Source: Methanogenium sp. (GTDB lineage Archaea > Halobacteriota > Methanomicrobia > Methanomicrobiales > Methanomicrobiaceae). Taken from it: a DNA stretch of 64,000 nt. The stretch's first letter is position 1, and each line of letters opens with the position of its first letter. The translations under genes were made by a program, and so were the position numbers. Where the stretch lies: contig JAUVCV010000001.1 in assembly GCA_030595665.1 (NCBI GenBank), positions 1 through 64,000 of the forward strand, written 5' to 3'. The notes under the pieces were generated by a model, which worked only from the letters and a program-made list of their open reading frames with translations, had not been told where the DNA came from and ran no database searches. Positions 46,822-56,615 of the stretch are shown here, one piece after another.

Positions 46822-47553
46822 TCAGGCCGGACTGAAGAGAATCATCGTCCAGCCAATGTTCTCCCGTCCGAAGAGGATGTATTCGTCTTGTATGGCATCA
46901 AAATAAGCCGTAAGTTCAACTGATTCTGTGGCGTCGGGGTGTTCCCGCAACCATGCGGCTGTGTGAGTCCAGATGCCGGACTCGTAGTGGTCCCAGTCTG
47001 CAGGTGTTGCATGCCACAGCCATACCGGCCTAAAGCCAGCTTCGCGCCCGGCAGAGACTAGTTCATAAAGGGTCCGCACCTCTGGCCATTCACGGGCGAA
47101 TTCAGGAGGTGTGAGTGACCCCTCCCAGACGCGATCCCCAAAGAGGATGGAACCGTTCCCCCCGGCGATTTCAGCACAGGCACGAATTGCCTCATCAGGC
47201 CCGCCCCAGCAGTCAACAGATCCAAGGGCGATGACAAGGTCGGTTTCCTCCGGGAGTGCTGCTGTCGCCGCATCGCCGCAGGCAAATTCCAGGCGCCCGG
47301 ACAGGCCTGCACTGGCTGCTGCAGCTGTGGCCGCCCGGCAGGCATCCTCCCGTATGTCGATGCCATATCCTGCACAGCCGTATGTATCAGCAAGCAGGAT
47401 AAGCGCTGTCCCGTTGCCAGCCCCGGCATCGATGATGAGGCTATCTGTCCCGATGCCTGCAGCCTGTCCTGCTTCAAGGATTGCTGCGTCTGTCACCGGG
47501 TTCATGTGCCGCAGACCGCCCTGTGTGATATGAATTAGTGTATGTTCGTTCAT
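46822..47553 (-). CDS. SAM-dependent class I methyltransferase
   Basis: The 243-residue protein has motif I DSLIIDAGAGNGTALILLA, the acidic GYGIDIREDA, the FACGDAATAALPEETDLVIALG segment with motif IV. Substrate unknown. It lies 32 bases upstream of the ACT-metallohydrolase start on the same strand. Confidence 0.86.
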   Translation of the reverse strand: MNEHTLIHITQGGLRHMNPVTDAAILEAGQAAGIGTDSLIIDAGAGNGTALILLADTYGCAGYGIDIREDACRAATAAAASAGLSGRLEFACGDAATAALPEETDLVIALGSVDCWGGPDEAIRACAEIAGGNGSILFGDRVWEGSLTPPEFAREWPEVRTLYELVSAGREAGFRPVWLWHATPADWDHYESGIWTHTAAWLREHPDATESVELTAYFDAIQDEYILFGRENIGWTMILFSPA

Positions 47554-47631
47554 GTGTATCGTTGGCCAGTACCGGCCTTTATAAAAGATATGTTCGGTAT
47601 CTGAAAAAAGGGTTGGGGCAGAGATGTCCTG

Positions 47632-48210
47632 TTATTTTGAGAGGTATTCACGGTATGCATCAGGGATATCTGTTGTCTGGGGGAGGATGTCATGGTTCAG
47701 TTCCCGGATGGTCTCGGATGCCCGTCCGGCATGGGATGCCTGCACCAGAATCTGAGCACGTATCTCTTCGTCAGTGACTTCGCCTGCTATTGCCTCCAGA
47801 TTTTTGCTGATGTCGTGTAAGGGCTCCTTCAGGCGGAGTGCAGTTTCGGTGATATATCCAATGAGAGCAAAGTGCTCCTTCTCTGCCATCCCGGAGATTC
47901 CCCAGATGATAACTGCCACCACAAAATACATGAGGCCCTGCATGAGGATGGCGGGCTCAAAGATGCCTGTCAGCAGATACCCGTCGACGATGTGGAGAGT
48001 TCCCAGTGTTGCACCCATATAGATGGCTCCCTTCCTGTACCAGAGGCCGCCGATTGCAATCACGATGTAGGAAAAAGAGGTATATACGATGGAAATCCCC
48101 AGGATCAGGTGGCAGTAAAGCTCCAGAATTACAGCGATAACCACGAGAGCTACCCAGATGACAGGCTTGACTCTCTCATATGGATTCCAGTCAAATGCAG
48201 GTACCTCCAT
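47632..48210 (-). CDS. Membrane protein with kinase-like dimerisation helix
   Basis: The protein of about 192 residues has four to five membrane segments (residues about 15-115) followed by a soluble coiled tail with HDISKNLEAIAGEVTDEEI, which resembles the region after the membrane in methanogen sensor kinases, but no ATPase domain follows. I start it at the ATG at 48210 (MEVPAFDWNPYERVKP); the longer frame to 48282 begins in sequence without a ribosome site. It may be a sensor half or a degenerate kinase. Confidence 0.7.
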   Translation of the reverse strand: MEVPAFDWNPYERVKPVIWVALVVIAVILELYCHLILGISIVYTSFSYIVIAIGGLWYRKGAIYMGATLGTLHIVDGYLLTGIFEPAILMQGLMYFVVAVIIWGISGMAEKEHFALIGYITETALRLKEPLHDISKNLEAIAGEVTDEEIRAQILVQASHAGRASETIRELNHDILPQTTDIPDAYREYLSK

Positions 48211-48487
48211 ATTACTTCCTGAATGTGGATACGTCCGCGCAAAGGAAAAGGTCTTTGGGTTTATGCTTTTTCTATGCCGCAAAATATACTTTGCTATGGT
48301 ATTGTCCTAAATTTGGGCATTTTTTGCTAATTAAGGCAAATTAAGCGAATATTACACAATTTCCCCGATTGAATGGATGTATTTTTTAAAATTTGGATAA
48401 ATCATCTTTATTTTTGAAAATAGCCTGTTTTTTGCGTTTTAAAAAAAAAGATATGTAATTATATCAGACGAACGCACCATTTCCTGT
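48211..48487. other. AT-rich intergenic region between divergent genes
   Basis: The stretch is very AT-rich, contains several TTAA and TATA-like blocks and a run of nine A near 48441-48449. It should carry the promoters of both the membrane protein (minus) and the DASS transporter (plus). No gene is seen. Confidence 0.55.
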
Positions 48488-50008
48488 ATGAAGAAGACAA
48501 TCGGAAAAATCGTCGGGGTTCTGGTATTCTTTGTCATCCTTCTCTGGCCCATGGACCCCGCCTTTTTCCCGGTGCAGGCGACCGCTGCATCCACACTCCT
48601 TATGGTTATATGGTGGATCACAGAGGCAATCCCCATTCAGGCGACTGCTTTTTTGCCCATTGTGCTCTTTCCCGCCCTGGGTGTGCTGACAGCCACTGAG
48701 GCAACAGCCCCGTATGCTGACAAGGTCATCTTCCTTTTTATGGGGGGTTTTATCATTGCGATGTCCATGCAGCGTTGGGGACTGCATGAACGAATTGCAC
48801 TCGCGATTCTTAATAAGGCGGGTTCAGATTCACGCAAGCTTATTTTTGGGTTTATGGTTGCAACTGCATTTCTCTCGATGTGGATATCCAATACGGCGAC
48901 TGCGATGATGATGGTTCCCATCGCAATTGCCATCATCGCCACGATTCTTCCACGAAATGACCTGAAACTTGAGGAGATGGACAAATCACAGCGTGACTTT
49001 GCGGAATGCATTGTGATCTCCATTGCCTATGCGGCCAGTATTGGTGGTCTTGCAACGATCATCGGTACTCCGCCAAACGGCATATTCCTCGCACAGATGG
49101 AGACGATATTTCCCCTGGCGCCTACCATTGATTTCTTCACCTGGATGAAGTTTGGACTGCCGCTGGCTATTGTTTTCCTCCCGATTGCATGGGTATGGCT
49201 CACCTATGGACCGTACCGGAATATGCCGAAGAAAATATCCCACGGGCATGATATTATCCGGCAGCGTATTTCAGAACTGGGCCCGATGAGCAAAGGTGAG
49301 CGGTGGACCCTGATGGTCTTCGTACTGACTGCAGTTGCCTGGATTATGCGTTCTGAGAAGGATATTGGCGGCCTTATAATTCCCGGTATCAATACCTATA
49401 TGCCGTGGGTGCATGACTCCACGATTGCAATCGCGGGGGCTCTTCTGCTCTTCCTGCTGCCGGTTGACCGGAAACAGGGCATTTATACGATGAACTGGGA
49501 ATGGGCAAAGAAGATCCCATGGGGTATTTTGATTCTCTTTGGTGGGGGTATTGCCCTCTCTAAGGCGTTCATTGCCTCCGGCCTTGCGCAGGAAATCATC
49601 GAGGTCTTCACGGTCTTCCATGGTCTCCCGGTTGTGGTGGCAGTGGTTGCTGTGGCTGTTATTGTCTCCTTTTTAACCGAGGTGACGTCAAATACAGCGA
49701 TGGCATCGGTGATGATCCCGATCATGGCGGTCACCTCCCTTTCGATGGGTATTCATCCGTGGATTCTGATGCTCACCGCAACTTTTGCTACATCAATGGC
49801 ATTCATGTTGCCGGTTGCGACCCCGCCGAATGCGGTGGCCTATGGTTCTGGCTACATCACCATGCATGATATGATGCGTACCGGATGGGTGCTCAACTTC
49901 GTTGGTATCGGTATTCTGACTGTGATGATGTTCACCATCATCACCTGGGCCCTTGGTCTTGGTTCTGGGATTCCGACATGGGCACTGGAACCAGTGCTCG
50001 GGCCCTGA
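48488..50008 (+). CDS. DASS/SLC13-family anion:sodium symporter
   Basis: The 506-residue membrane protein has about 12 segments and the two SNT-type motifs: MWISNTATAMMMVP and LTEVTSNTAMASVMIP, plus IGTPPNGIFLAQ and MLPVATPPNAVAYGSGYI. This family carries dicarboxylates, phosphate or sulfate with sodium; the substrate is not readable. It stands alone between AT-rich regions. Confidence 0.94.
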   Translation: MKKTIGKIVGVLVFFVILLWPMDPAFFPVQATAASTLLMVIWWITEAIPIQATAFLPIVLFPALGVLTATEATAPYADKVIFLFMGGFIIAMSMQRWGLHERIALAILNKAGSDSRKLIFGFMVATAFLSMWISNTATAMMMVPIAIAIIATILPRNDLKLEEMDKSQRDFAECIVISIAYAASIGGLATIIGTPPNGIFLAQMETIFPLAPTIDFFTWMKFGLPLAIVFLPIAWVWLTYGPYRNMPKKISHGHDIIRQRISELGPMSKGERWTLMVFVLTAVAWIMRSEKDIGGLIIPGINTYMPWVHDSTIAIAGALLLFLLPVDRKQGIYTMNWEWAKKIPWGILILFGGGIALSKAFIASGLAQEIIEVFTVFHGLPVVVAVVAVAVIVSFLTEVTSNTAMASVMIPIMAVTSLSMGIHPWILMLTATFATSMAFMLPVATPPNAVAYGSGYITMHDMMRTGWVLNFVGIGILTVMMFTIITWALGLGSGIPTWALEPVLGP

Positions 50009-50040
50009 AAAAAAGGGCATACTTTTTCATTTTATTCTTT
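50002..50040 (+). terminator. Hairpin plus T-rich tail after the DASS transporter
   Basis: GCCCT (50002-50006) and AGGGC (50014-50018) can pair around an A-rich loop that contains the stop codon, followed by T-rich sequence to 50043. Confidence 0.5.
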
Positions 50041-50116
50041 TTTCAGTCTCATTCCCGGACATGAACTGTGTACCGAAGGTAGTAATGTTATCACCTCCCG
50101 GGTCAACGTTTCAAGT

Positions 50117-50320
50117 ATGGCACGGGAACGCTTCATAAAATCGGATCTTGATGAAGGCCTGGGCGTCGAAGGAAAGCGACCCCATGATGCAAAGGCCAGT
50201 GTTGATGAGGTGTCAGGCAGCCCCCTCGAACCTCAGGGACGGCCTGCCTCCGATGAACGGGACCAGAATCCAAAGGCGAAAAAAGGAAAGTCATTTGGTC
50301 GCCTCTCGATCAAAGAATGA
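50117..50320 (+). CDS. Small hydrophilic, probably disordered protein
   Basis: The 67-residue frame starts MARERFIKSDLDEGLGVEGK and is rich in charged residues, Pro and Gly, without a membrane segment. It has no clear ribosome binding site. Family unknown. Stop and codon use look normal, but a chance ORF cannot be ruled out. Confidence 0.5.
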   Translation: MARERFIKSDLDEGLGVEGKRPHDAKASVDEVSGSPLEPQGRPASDERDQNPKAKKGKSFGRLSIKE

Positions 50321-50356
50321 AATGATGTAGATATATTCCGGTAGAGAGTGTTGGAT

Positions 50357-50725
50357 TTACTGGGGCCGGATGATAATGTCTTCCGGGCACTCAACGATAA
50401 TCTCTTTTTTTTCGTGGTATGTCTGAACGATCCCGATCACGCTGACTATCTCTCCTATGGTAGTTTCAGGTTCGTCCAGAGCACCACCCGGCACAAAGAC
50501 GGAGGTATTGTTTACGGTGAGCATGAGGTGATCGCCTGTCCGGGTATTGGCTGCTACTGTAACGCTGCCCGTGAGCACAGCAAGGGTTCCGTCCTCCAGT
50601 GTCTCTGAGAAGGGTGTTGCAAATGGTTCTTTCCCCGTTGATTCAATCAGAAATGACATCACTGCAAGCAGTATGAGAACCCCGGTGAGGATGAGGATAG
50701 CAGTCCGTTCCTGAGGATGGAGCAT
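50357..50725 (-). CDS. Membrane-anchored OB-fold-like protein
   Basis: The protein of about 122 residues has one N-terminal membrane helix (AILILTGVLILLAVMSFLI) and an outside beta-rich domain with VLTGSVTVAANTRTGDHLML and ISVIGIVQTYHEKKEI-like strands, reminiscent of an OB fold (as in CcmE-type or Bof domains). I start it at the ATG at 50725. The function is unknown. Confidence 0.68.
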   Translation of the reverse strand: MLHPQERTAILILTGVLILLAVMSFLIESTGKEPFATPFSETLEDGTLAVLTGSVTVAANTRTGDHLMLTVNNTSVFVPGGALDEPETTIGEIVSVIGIVQTYHEKKEIIVECPEDIIIRPQ

Positions 50726-50887
50726 ATGTGTGAATGTTGCCGTCCTGCACCGTAAATGTGGCGGCATATATGCGGAGGGATGGGGGGATTATTTGATGCA
50801 TGTAAATCATGTTTAGTTAATATTGTGCGTAATAAATCATTAGTCTTTTAAACTCGGGGCACAGATTTCTTTAAATCTGGTGTTATT

Positions 50888-53800
50888 GTGTTTTCCCGTA
50901 TCTACCGTTTTGGTATTCTGTTTATTTTGCTCCTTGGGCTTCTCATCCTCCCTGTCATGGCCACAGATGTGGTCACGGTGGCATGCTATGCCTCCGGGGA
51001 TAGTGAACCGAAATCTGAAGAATCGTTTACCATTGCGTGGATGGAGGAAAATCTACCCGTAATGGGGGATGGCATTATCCATTATTACCTGCAGGGGCCG
51101 GTTTTTGATGAATCTGTGGACTCATGGAACCCGGATGAGGACATCAATTGTTACCCGGGTAAGGATATGGGTGCTCTCCGGGGCACGGATGTCGCTGACC
51201 TCTGTGACCAGATAGGGGGTGCCCACAAAGGTGATGTAATTGTCATTCGTGCCGATGACGGGTTCCGGAAGTCATTTCCGTATGTGAATGTTTACGCCCC
51301 TCCGCCCCGGCAGGGCAGAATGGTTCTTGCCTGGGAAAAGGATGGCCAGAAGGCAGGTACGGGATACGGTACCGGAATGCGGCTCCAGTTCTTTGCAGAT
51401 ACCTCGGTGAATCCATGGGGCGAGCATATCTTCGGAATCACTGATATGCGGTCTTCTCTCCCGGAGGAATACTGGCATTTCTTCCAACCGGGGTTGCCTG
51501 CCAGCACCGGACTGTCTGTACAGTCTGTCTCACGCATCGAAATTTATGAATCAACCGGGGGACAACCCCCGGTGATCCCATCCGGTGGGAGTGATGGAGG
51601 AGCAGATGTCTGGGCGCCTGCACTTGGCACATTGACTGTTCTCTCCGCCCCGGAGAATGCCGCCGTGGTTATAGATGGTGATGTGAGTGAATATCTGACC
51701 AACATCTCCATTCCGGAGATGCCGGAGGGATATTATGGCGTCACCGTGCAGCGGGATGGATATGAAAATCCTGATGAGGAATGGGTATGGGTTGCAGACG
51801 GTTCCAATGCCACAGTCACCTTTGCACTTGCCGGTATCCCCGCCCCCTGTATGGTGATTTCCCACCCGGCGGGTGCTACTGTCGCAGTGGACGGGACAAA
51901 CAGCGGGATTGTATCAGAAACGGACCCTTTGATGCTCATCACCGGAGATCACAAGATTACTCTCACCATGGATGGGTATGCGCCGCTTGAAATTCCGGTG
52001 TACATTACGAAAGATGGAGAGAACCGTGTGGAAGGTGTGCTCGTACCCCTTTGTAGTGAAGATGATACTCTCTCCCTCTCCGCAGGGCCACATGGTCTCC
52101 TTCCCGGTTCTCTTCTGGTGGCAGCGACACCAGGATATCCCGGCTTTATTGCCGGTGGTGAATCAATCCCGGTGAGTCTGCCTGACGCAAAGGGAGAGGA
52201 GATCACGTCATATCTTCTCTTCTCACATGGGTATGACACGGCATCAGGCCTCCCCGCTGAACCACAGCCTGCGATCTCATCAGGGGATGTACTCCTGATT
52301 CCCCGGCATTTCGCAAATGCCCTTGTCCCTGCAGGTACGGTTGATCAGACCTGTGCTCTTTTCCCGTCCGCATCAAAGGCAATCACACTCAGTGGTGCGG
52401 GAGGGGAGGAGGATGTCTTCTCTCTCTCTGCTGCCGTATCCCTTTGTGCCCTGCCCGGTCCGGGTGCATTTTCATATGCAGTGTATGAAGGATGTGTCCC
52501 GGCAGAAGGGGATATTCTGACTGTTCCCGCAGATCCGCTGTCGGAAAACGGAACCCAAACCCTTGCCCTGCTCTGTACCGGGGCAGGAATGGGCAAAGAC
52601 GCACCGGTTATCCTGGTGAATGGAATGCCGCTGAAAGCAAAACATTCTGTTCCCGTGCCGGGTTTGCTGAGCATCACTGTACCTCTCCCCCCTGGTGGTG
52701 CATATACGGTCACCGCAGCGGATGCGCCTCCCGGATGTATGGTCCGGGTTGTGGTTGCGACTGTGGCAAATCTGCCGGGTGCCATCCCGGATGAAGTCAA
52801 AACAGAAGGGGCTGCAGAAACAACAAATGCAACAGATCTCTCCGGTGACACCAGGAACGGTATTTTTGCTGGCATCTCCTGGTTCTTTTCCTCTCTCTTC
52901 TCTTCCCCTGCAGTGGGGGCGTCCACTGGTGGAGATGACTCCTCCCTCCCTGTGGCAGAAAGCCTGCCGGATGCGACATCGGCACCGGTCTCTGCTATTT
53001 CTACCCCGGAGATGACGCCCACGTATGCAGCACCTGCAGGGCCCACGGAAGACGGTAACACCCATTCTCTGACAGGGGGGATATTGGTGGAGTCTGTGCC
53101 ATCGGGTGCGTGGATCAGTCTGGACGGCAAATCTACCGGGAAAAATACCCCTGCACTTTTCGTGGGTCTCAAAGAGGGTACACATCGAATTAGTGTCTCA
53201 TCAGCGCTCTCCGATGAATCACGATCCAATACAGCATGGGTCTATCCGGGGGCACTAATACCTGCCTCCTTTGACTTCTCCGGCAGTCTCCCGGAGGCGT
53301 CCATACAGGTGGAAAGCACAACAGACGAACAGGTGGTGTTTATGGAGAACGGAAACCTGCCGGAGCAGACAACGCCTGCAGTGGTGACTATCACAGATAC
53401 TGATTCATTTGTTGCGGTCATCTCAGAAAGTGGATACCAGACGTATCCCTTGGACTACCAGCGTGATGGCGGGAGGCTCTCGATTGCTCCGACCATATCC
53501 GGGTCCTGCATGATCTCTGTTACATCCGACCCGGTGGGTGCTGAAATCTTTATCGATGGCGAAAGAACGGGTGAGATAACTCCATCTGAGATATCCGATC
53601 TCTCCACAGGTTGTCACCTGATTGCCTGTTCCCTGCCGGGATATAATCCGGATGCACAGATACTGTCGGTGAATAATCTTCCCGGAGATCTGGATGCAGA
53701 GGCGGAATTTATTCTCACCCCGTATTCAAATGGCGACCTCTGTGTGACATCAAAACCTGAGGGTGCAAAAATTTACCTCTATGATCGCTACACCGGTCTG

Positions 53801-53941
53801 GTAACACCTGCAACGATTCACGATCTTCCGATAGGCACCTATGAAATTGGCCTCTCATCGGGAGATGGAACCATCGTCAGAGAGGCAACTGTCCTTCCGG
53901 ACAGTGTTGTGACCTATGAATTCCGGTTAACAAAGGAATAA
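50888..53941 (+). CDS. Large exported PEGA-repeat surface protein with sulfite-oxidase-like N-domain
   Basis: The 1017-residue protein has a signal peptide (FILLLGLLILPVMATD). Residues about 30-230 match the ectodomain of the next gene: EENLPVMGDGIIHYYLQGP, then GTDVADLCDQIGG and DGFRKSFPYVNV, spaced as in sulfite-oxidase-type molybdopterin folds. Two PEGA-type repeats follow (about 245-390), a middle domain of unknown type, a Ser/Thr/Pro-rich linker near 690-720, then further PEGA repeats up to the C-terminus (GAEIFIDGERTGEITPSEI; GAKIYLYDRYTGLVTP). There is no C-terminal membrane anchor. The start is a GTG. It heads a four-gene operon. Confidence 0.82.
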   Translation: MFSRIYRFGILFILLLGLLILPVMATDVVTVACYASGDSEPKSEESFTIAWMEENLPVMGDGIIHYYLQGPVFDESVDSWNPDEDINCYPGKDMGALRGTDVADLCDQIGGAHKGDVIVIRADDGFRKSFPYVNVYAPPPRQGRMVLAWEKDGQKAGTGYGTGMRLQFFADTSVNPWGEHIFGITDMRSSLPEEYWHFFQPGLPASTGLSVQSVSRIEIYESTGGQPPVIPSGGSDGGADVWAPALGTLTVLSAPENAAVVIDGDVSEYLTNISIPEMPEGYYGVTVQRDGYENPDEEWVWVADGSNATVTFALAGIPAPCMVISHPAGATVAVDGTNSGIVSETDPLMLITGDHKITLTMDGYAPLEIPVYITKDGENRVEGVLVPLCSEDDTLSLSAGPHGLLPGSLLVAATPGYPGFIAGGESIPVSLPDAKGEEITSYLLFSHGYDTASGLPAEPQPAISSGDVLLIPRHFANALVPAGTVDQTCALFPSASKAITLSGAGGEEDVFSLSAAVSLCALPGPGAFSYAVYEGCVPAEGDILTVPADPLSENGTQTLALLCTGAGMGKDAPVILVNGMPLKAKHSVPVPGLLSITVPLPPGGAYTVTAADAPPGCMVRVVVATVANLPGAIPDEVKTEGAAETTNATDLSGDTRNGIFAGISWFFSSLFSSPAVGASTGGDDSSLPVAESLPDATSAPVSAISTPEMTPTYAAPAGPTEDGNTHSLTGGILVESVPSGAWISLDGKSTGKNTPALFVGLKEGTHRISVSSALSDESRSNTAWVYPGALIPASFDFSGSLPEASIQVESTTDEQVVFMENGNLPEQTTPAVVTITDTDSFVAVISESGYQTYPLDYQRDGGRLSIAPTISGSCMISVTSDPVGAEIFIDGERTGEITPSEISDLSTGCHLIACSLPGYNPDAQILSVNNLPGDLDAEAEFILTPYSNGDLCVTSKPEGAKIYLYDRYTGLVTPATIHDLPIGTYEIGLSSGDGTIVREATVLPDSVVTYEFRLTKE

Positions 53942-53944
53942 AAA

Positions 53945-54859
53945 ATGCAAAAAAGTATGAAAATGAGTATGATTTCAATGAATTCAGGATATACAAGCCC
54001 GTTAGGGCGTACTACTATCTGCCGCATAACCGTGGCAGTGATTGTGGCAGCACTCCTCCTCTGTGCAGGGGCTGCCGCAGGACCGACGACAAACATCACT
54101 GTGACCAAGATTGCGGCAGGCACGGGTGACATCATTGCTGAGAAGACGGTGGATTATCTCTGGATGCAGGAGAATCTGCCGGTACAGGGCGATGGTGTCA
54201 CTCACTACTATCATCAGGGTCCGGTCTTCTCCGACGACAAGGAAGAGGCCTGGGATCGCAATGAGACGAAAAACTACAAGGACCATGGCGCAGTGATGGG
54301 AACGGATATCGCTGACCTCTGCAGTCTGGTTGGCGGTGCTGAACCAGGAGATGAGATCATGGTGAGGTCTGGTGATGGCTATCATGTGGAGTTCCCGTAT
54401 GAAAACGTCTGTACCCCTGATCCCCGGCAAGGGCCGATGGTTGTCACCTGGTACAATGGTGAGGATGCAGTGTCTGGAGAACGGGCCGGAGTTGGGTATA
54501 CGCCGGAGGATTACTACAGCGGTATGCGCCTTGTATTCTTCGCAGATGGCTCCACCAATGCCGAGGGTAAGCATGTCTATGGAAACTGGGATATGCACGA
54601 GACAATGCCTGGGATGGTCCATCACTTCTTTGATCTGATGCCATCGACGAATGGCTACACAGCAAAATGGGTGAGCGAAGTCCGTATCTATGAGGATGGC
54701 TTTACCGGCGATACCTCAGCGCCGGTCAAGTCCCTGCAGTCTGAGTCTGCGGAGAGCACGACTAGTGCTGTGCCAGATGCCACTCCAACACCTGCTCCAC
54801 TTGTGCTTATCGCCGCAGGATTTGCCCTTGCACTTGTTCCGCTGCGCCGGAGGATCTGA
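53945..54859 (+). CDS. Exported surface protein with sulfite-oxidase-like domain and C-terminal anchor
   Basis: The 304-residue protein has an N-terminal hydrophobic export signal (about 25-45), an ectodomain similar to the N-domain of the preceding gene (QENLPVQGDGVTHYYHQGP; GTDIADLCSLVGG; DGYHVEFPYENVCTP; SGMRLVFFADGS) and a short Ser/Thr linker before a C-terminal membrane helix ending LRRRI, a typical archaeal sorting tail. It begins 3 bases after the previous stop with AAAGGA 9 bases upstream, and its stop overlaps the next start (TGATG). Confidence 0.85.
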   Translation: MQKSMKMSMISMNSGYTSPLGRTTICRITVAVIVAALLLCAGAAAGPTTNITVTKIAAGTGDIIAEKTVDYLWMQENLPVQGDGVTHYYHQGPVFSDDKEEAWDRNETKNYKDHGAVMGTDIADLCSLVGGAEPGDEIMVRSGDGYHVEFPYENVCTPDPRQGPMVVTWYNGEDAVSGERAGVGYTPEDYYSGMRLVFFADGSTNAEGKHVYGNWDMHETMPGMVHHFFDLMPSTNGYTAKWVSEVRIYEDGFTGDTSAPVKSLQSESAESTTSAVPDATPTPAPLVLIAAGFALALVPLRRRI

Positions 54860-55431
54860 TGAAGTGGTCGATTCCGGTTCTCTGTCTCTGCCTTCTGGCA
54901 GGTGCCTGTATCTGTGGGTGCACCGGGAATGCTGACCCGGTGCAAGCCACTTCGGCAATCCCGGAGCCCCTGCCGGGCAATCTGACCATAATAAATGGTG
55001 ATACTGAGATTGTACTCAACTGGGACGCCATCACTGCACTGCCTGCCTTTGAAGGATATGGTTACGCCGTATCTACTGTGGGCATCAAATACGGTCCTTA
55101 TGAAGTGAAAGGGGTTGCACTCACTGACCTCATTGCTCTTGCAGGAGATTTTGGGACAGAGAACAATACCTGGATCTCGGCACCGGATGGCTATCTCTGG
55201 GTCTTTGATTATGAGCAAGTACAGGGGGAGGGTTTCATCACCTTTGATGATGGCCTGAAAGAAGTACCATCACCACCACTGACTGTTATCATTATGTACG
55301 AACAGGACGGTCTGCCACTCTCCTATATAGATGGAGGTCCCTTCCGGATGGCTATTGCGACCGATACTCCCGGTGTGATTACGGAAGGCAGTTCATGGGT
55401 GAAGTGGGTTGATAAAATTGAAATCAAGTAG
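54859..55431 (+). CDS. Lipoprotein with molybdopterin-binding (sulfite oxidase-type) fold
   Basis: The 190-residue protein has a lipoprotein signal (CLLAGACICGC) and a domain resembling oxidoreductase molybdopterin-binding proteins: YEVKGVALTDLIALAG, SAPDGYLWVFDYEQV, IIMYEQDGLPLSYIDGGPFRMAI and a final SWVKWVDKIEI. The mature domain has no Cys that could hold molybdenum, so a catalytic cofactor is doubtful. It is coupled by overlapping codons to both neighbours. Confidence 0.85.
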   Translation: MKWSIPVLCLCLLAGACICGCTGNADPVQATSAIPEPLPGNLTIINGDTEIVLNWDAITALPAFEGYGYAVSTVGIKYGPYEVKGVALTDLIALAGDFGTENNTWISAPDGYLWVFDYEQVQGEGFITFDDGLKEVPSPPLTVIIMYEQDGLPLSYIDGGPFRMAIATDTPGVITEGSSWVKWVDKIEIK

Positions 55432-56446
55432 GTCAGGAACACCTCCTCTTCTTTTTTTGCTTCTTTGTATTGGAGTGGTCACCCTGACAGTCGCGGCCGG
55501 ATGCAGTGACACTCTGGAGAAGACGGTCGTTAATGTGGTCCCTGCGGGCAGTCTCTTAGGGCCGATGGAGACAATGGAGGCTGAATATGAAGCCCTGCAC
55601 CCGGAGATTGACATCCGGAGTGAGGGGCACGGCAGTATCCAGTGCATCCGGCAGGTGACAGACCTGCATCGTGACTTTGATGTTGTTATTGTTGCAGATG
55701 AGTCGCTGATTCCAGATATGATGTACATCCCCCGCGAGGACGGCAACGGGACCTATGCGGTGTCGTACACGCCTCTGGCCCGTAATGAGATGGTCATTAC
55801 CTATACCAATCTCAGTCAGTATGCTGATGAGATGACAGAAGATAACTGGGTGGAAATTCTCTCCCGCCCGGACGTCAGAACCGGGATTTCAAACCCAATG
55901 CTTGATGCAGCCGGATACCGTGGTCTGATGGTGCTTCTTCTGGCGGAGAATCACTACAACACGTTCGGTCTTTTTGACACAGTGATTTCCCAAAATCTTG
56001 CACATAAGCCGGTCGTGGTGCGCAACGGCACCACAGCAGAGGTTGTCCTCCCGGAAACGATGAAGACGTCAGGGCCGGGTCTTGTCATCCGGGACGGTAG
56101 TGTGTATCTGCTCTCCCTTCTTGAAGCAGGTGGCATTGATTATGCCTTTGAATACCGGAGTGTGGCAGAAGAACATGGGTTGCGGTATATCTCCCTCCCG
56201 GCAGAAATTGATCTCAGTACACCGGAATATTCTGGCCAGTATGATGATGTCAGTGTGACCTTAGGTTACCAGCGGTTCACTTCAATTGGGAGTGAGCGGA
56301 CAGGGCGGCCCATTGTATACGGAATAACCGTGCCAACGACAGCCATCCATCCGGAAGAGGGAGAGGAATTTGCAGAGTTTGTTCTTCAGTCGATGGAAGC
56401 GGGATATGATGCCTGGCCACGGCCGTATTCTGAAACAGAATATTAA
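55409..56446 (+). CDS. wtpA: Tungstate/molybdate-binding lipoprotein, WtpA/ModA type
   Basis: The 345-residue protein has a lipoprotein signal (LTVAAGCS) and the extracellular oxyanion-binding fold: VPAGSLLGPMETMEAEYEA, the VIVADESLIPDM loop, ISNPMLDAAGYRGLM and IVYGITVPTTAIHPEEG. It should deliver tungstate or molybdate to an ABC transporter, but no permease or ATPase gene follows. The start is a TTG inside the end of the previous gene (23-base overlap). Confidence 0.86.
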   Translation: MIKLKSSRSGTPPLLFLLLCIGVVTLTVAAGCSDTLEKTVVNVVPAGSLLGPMETMEAEYEALHPEIDIRSEGHGSIQCIRQVTDLHRDFDVVIVADESLIPDMMYIPREDGNGTYAVSYTPLARNEMVITYTNLSQYADEMTEDNWVEILSRPDVRTGISNPMLDAAGYRGLMVLLLAENHYNTFGLFDTVISQNLAHKPVVVRNGTTAEVVLPETMKTSGPGLVIRDGSVYLLSLLEAGGIDYAFEYRSVAEEHGLRYISLPAEIDLSTPEYSGQYDDVSVTLGYQRFTSIGSERTGRPIVYGITVPTTAIHPEEGEEFAEFVLQSMEAGYDAWPRPYSETEY

Positions 56447-56615
56447 ATCCGAATCCGTATCCTTTTTTTATATTTATGGGATAATCCTGCAGATGGTGTT
56501 TGGTGTGCTGCATCTGTGTTCTGTAATGTTCTCTTGTAACAGTGCCTCTGGGAGTCATATCTGAACAGATAAATCCACCCCGGTTGCGCTGTGGGTATAG
56601 GATAAAAGAAAGGAA

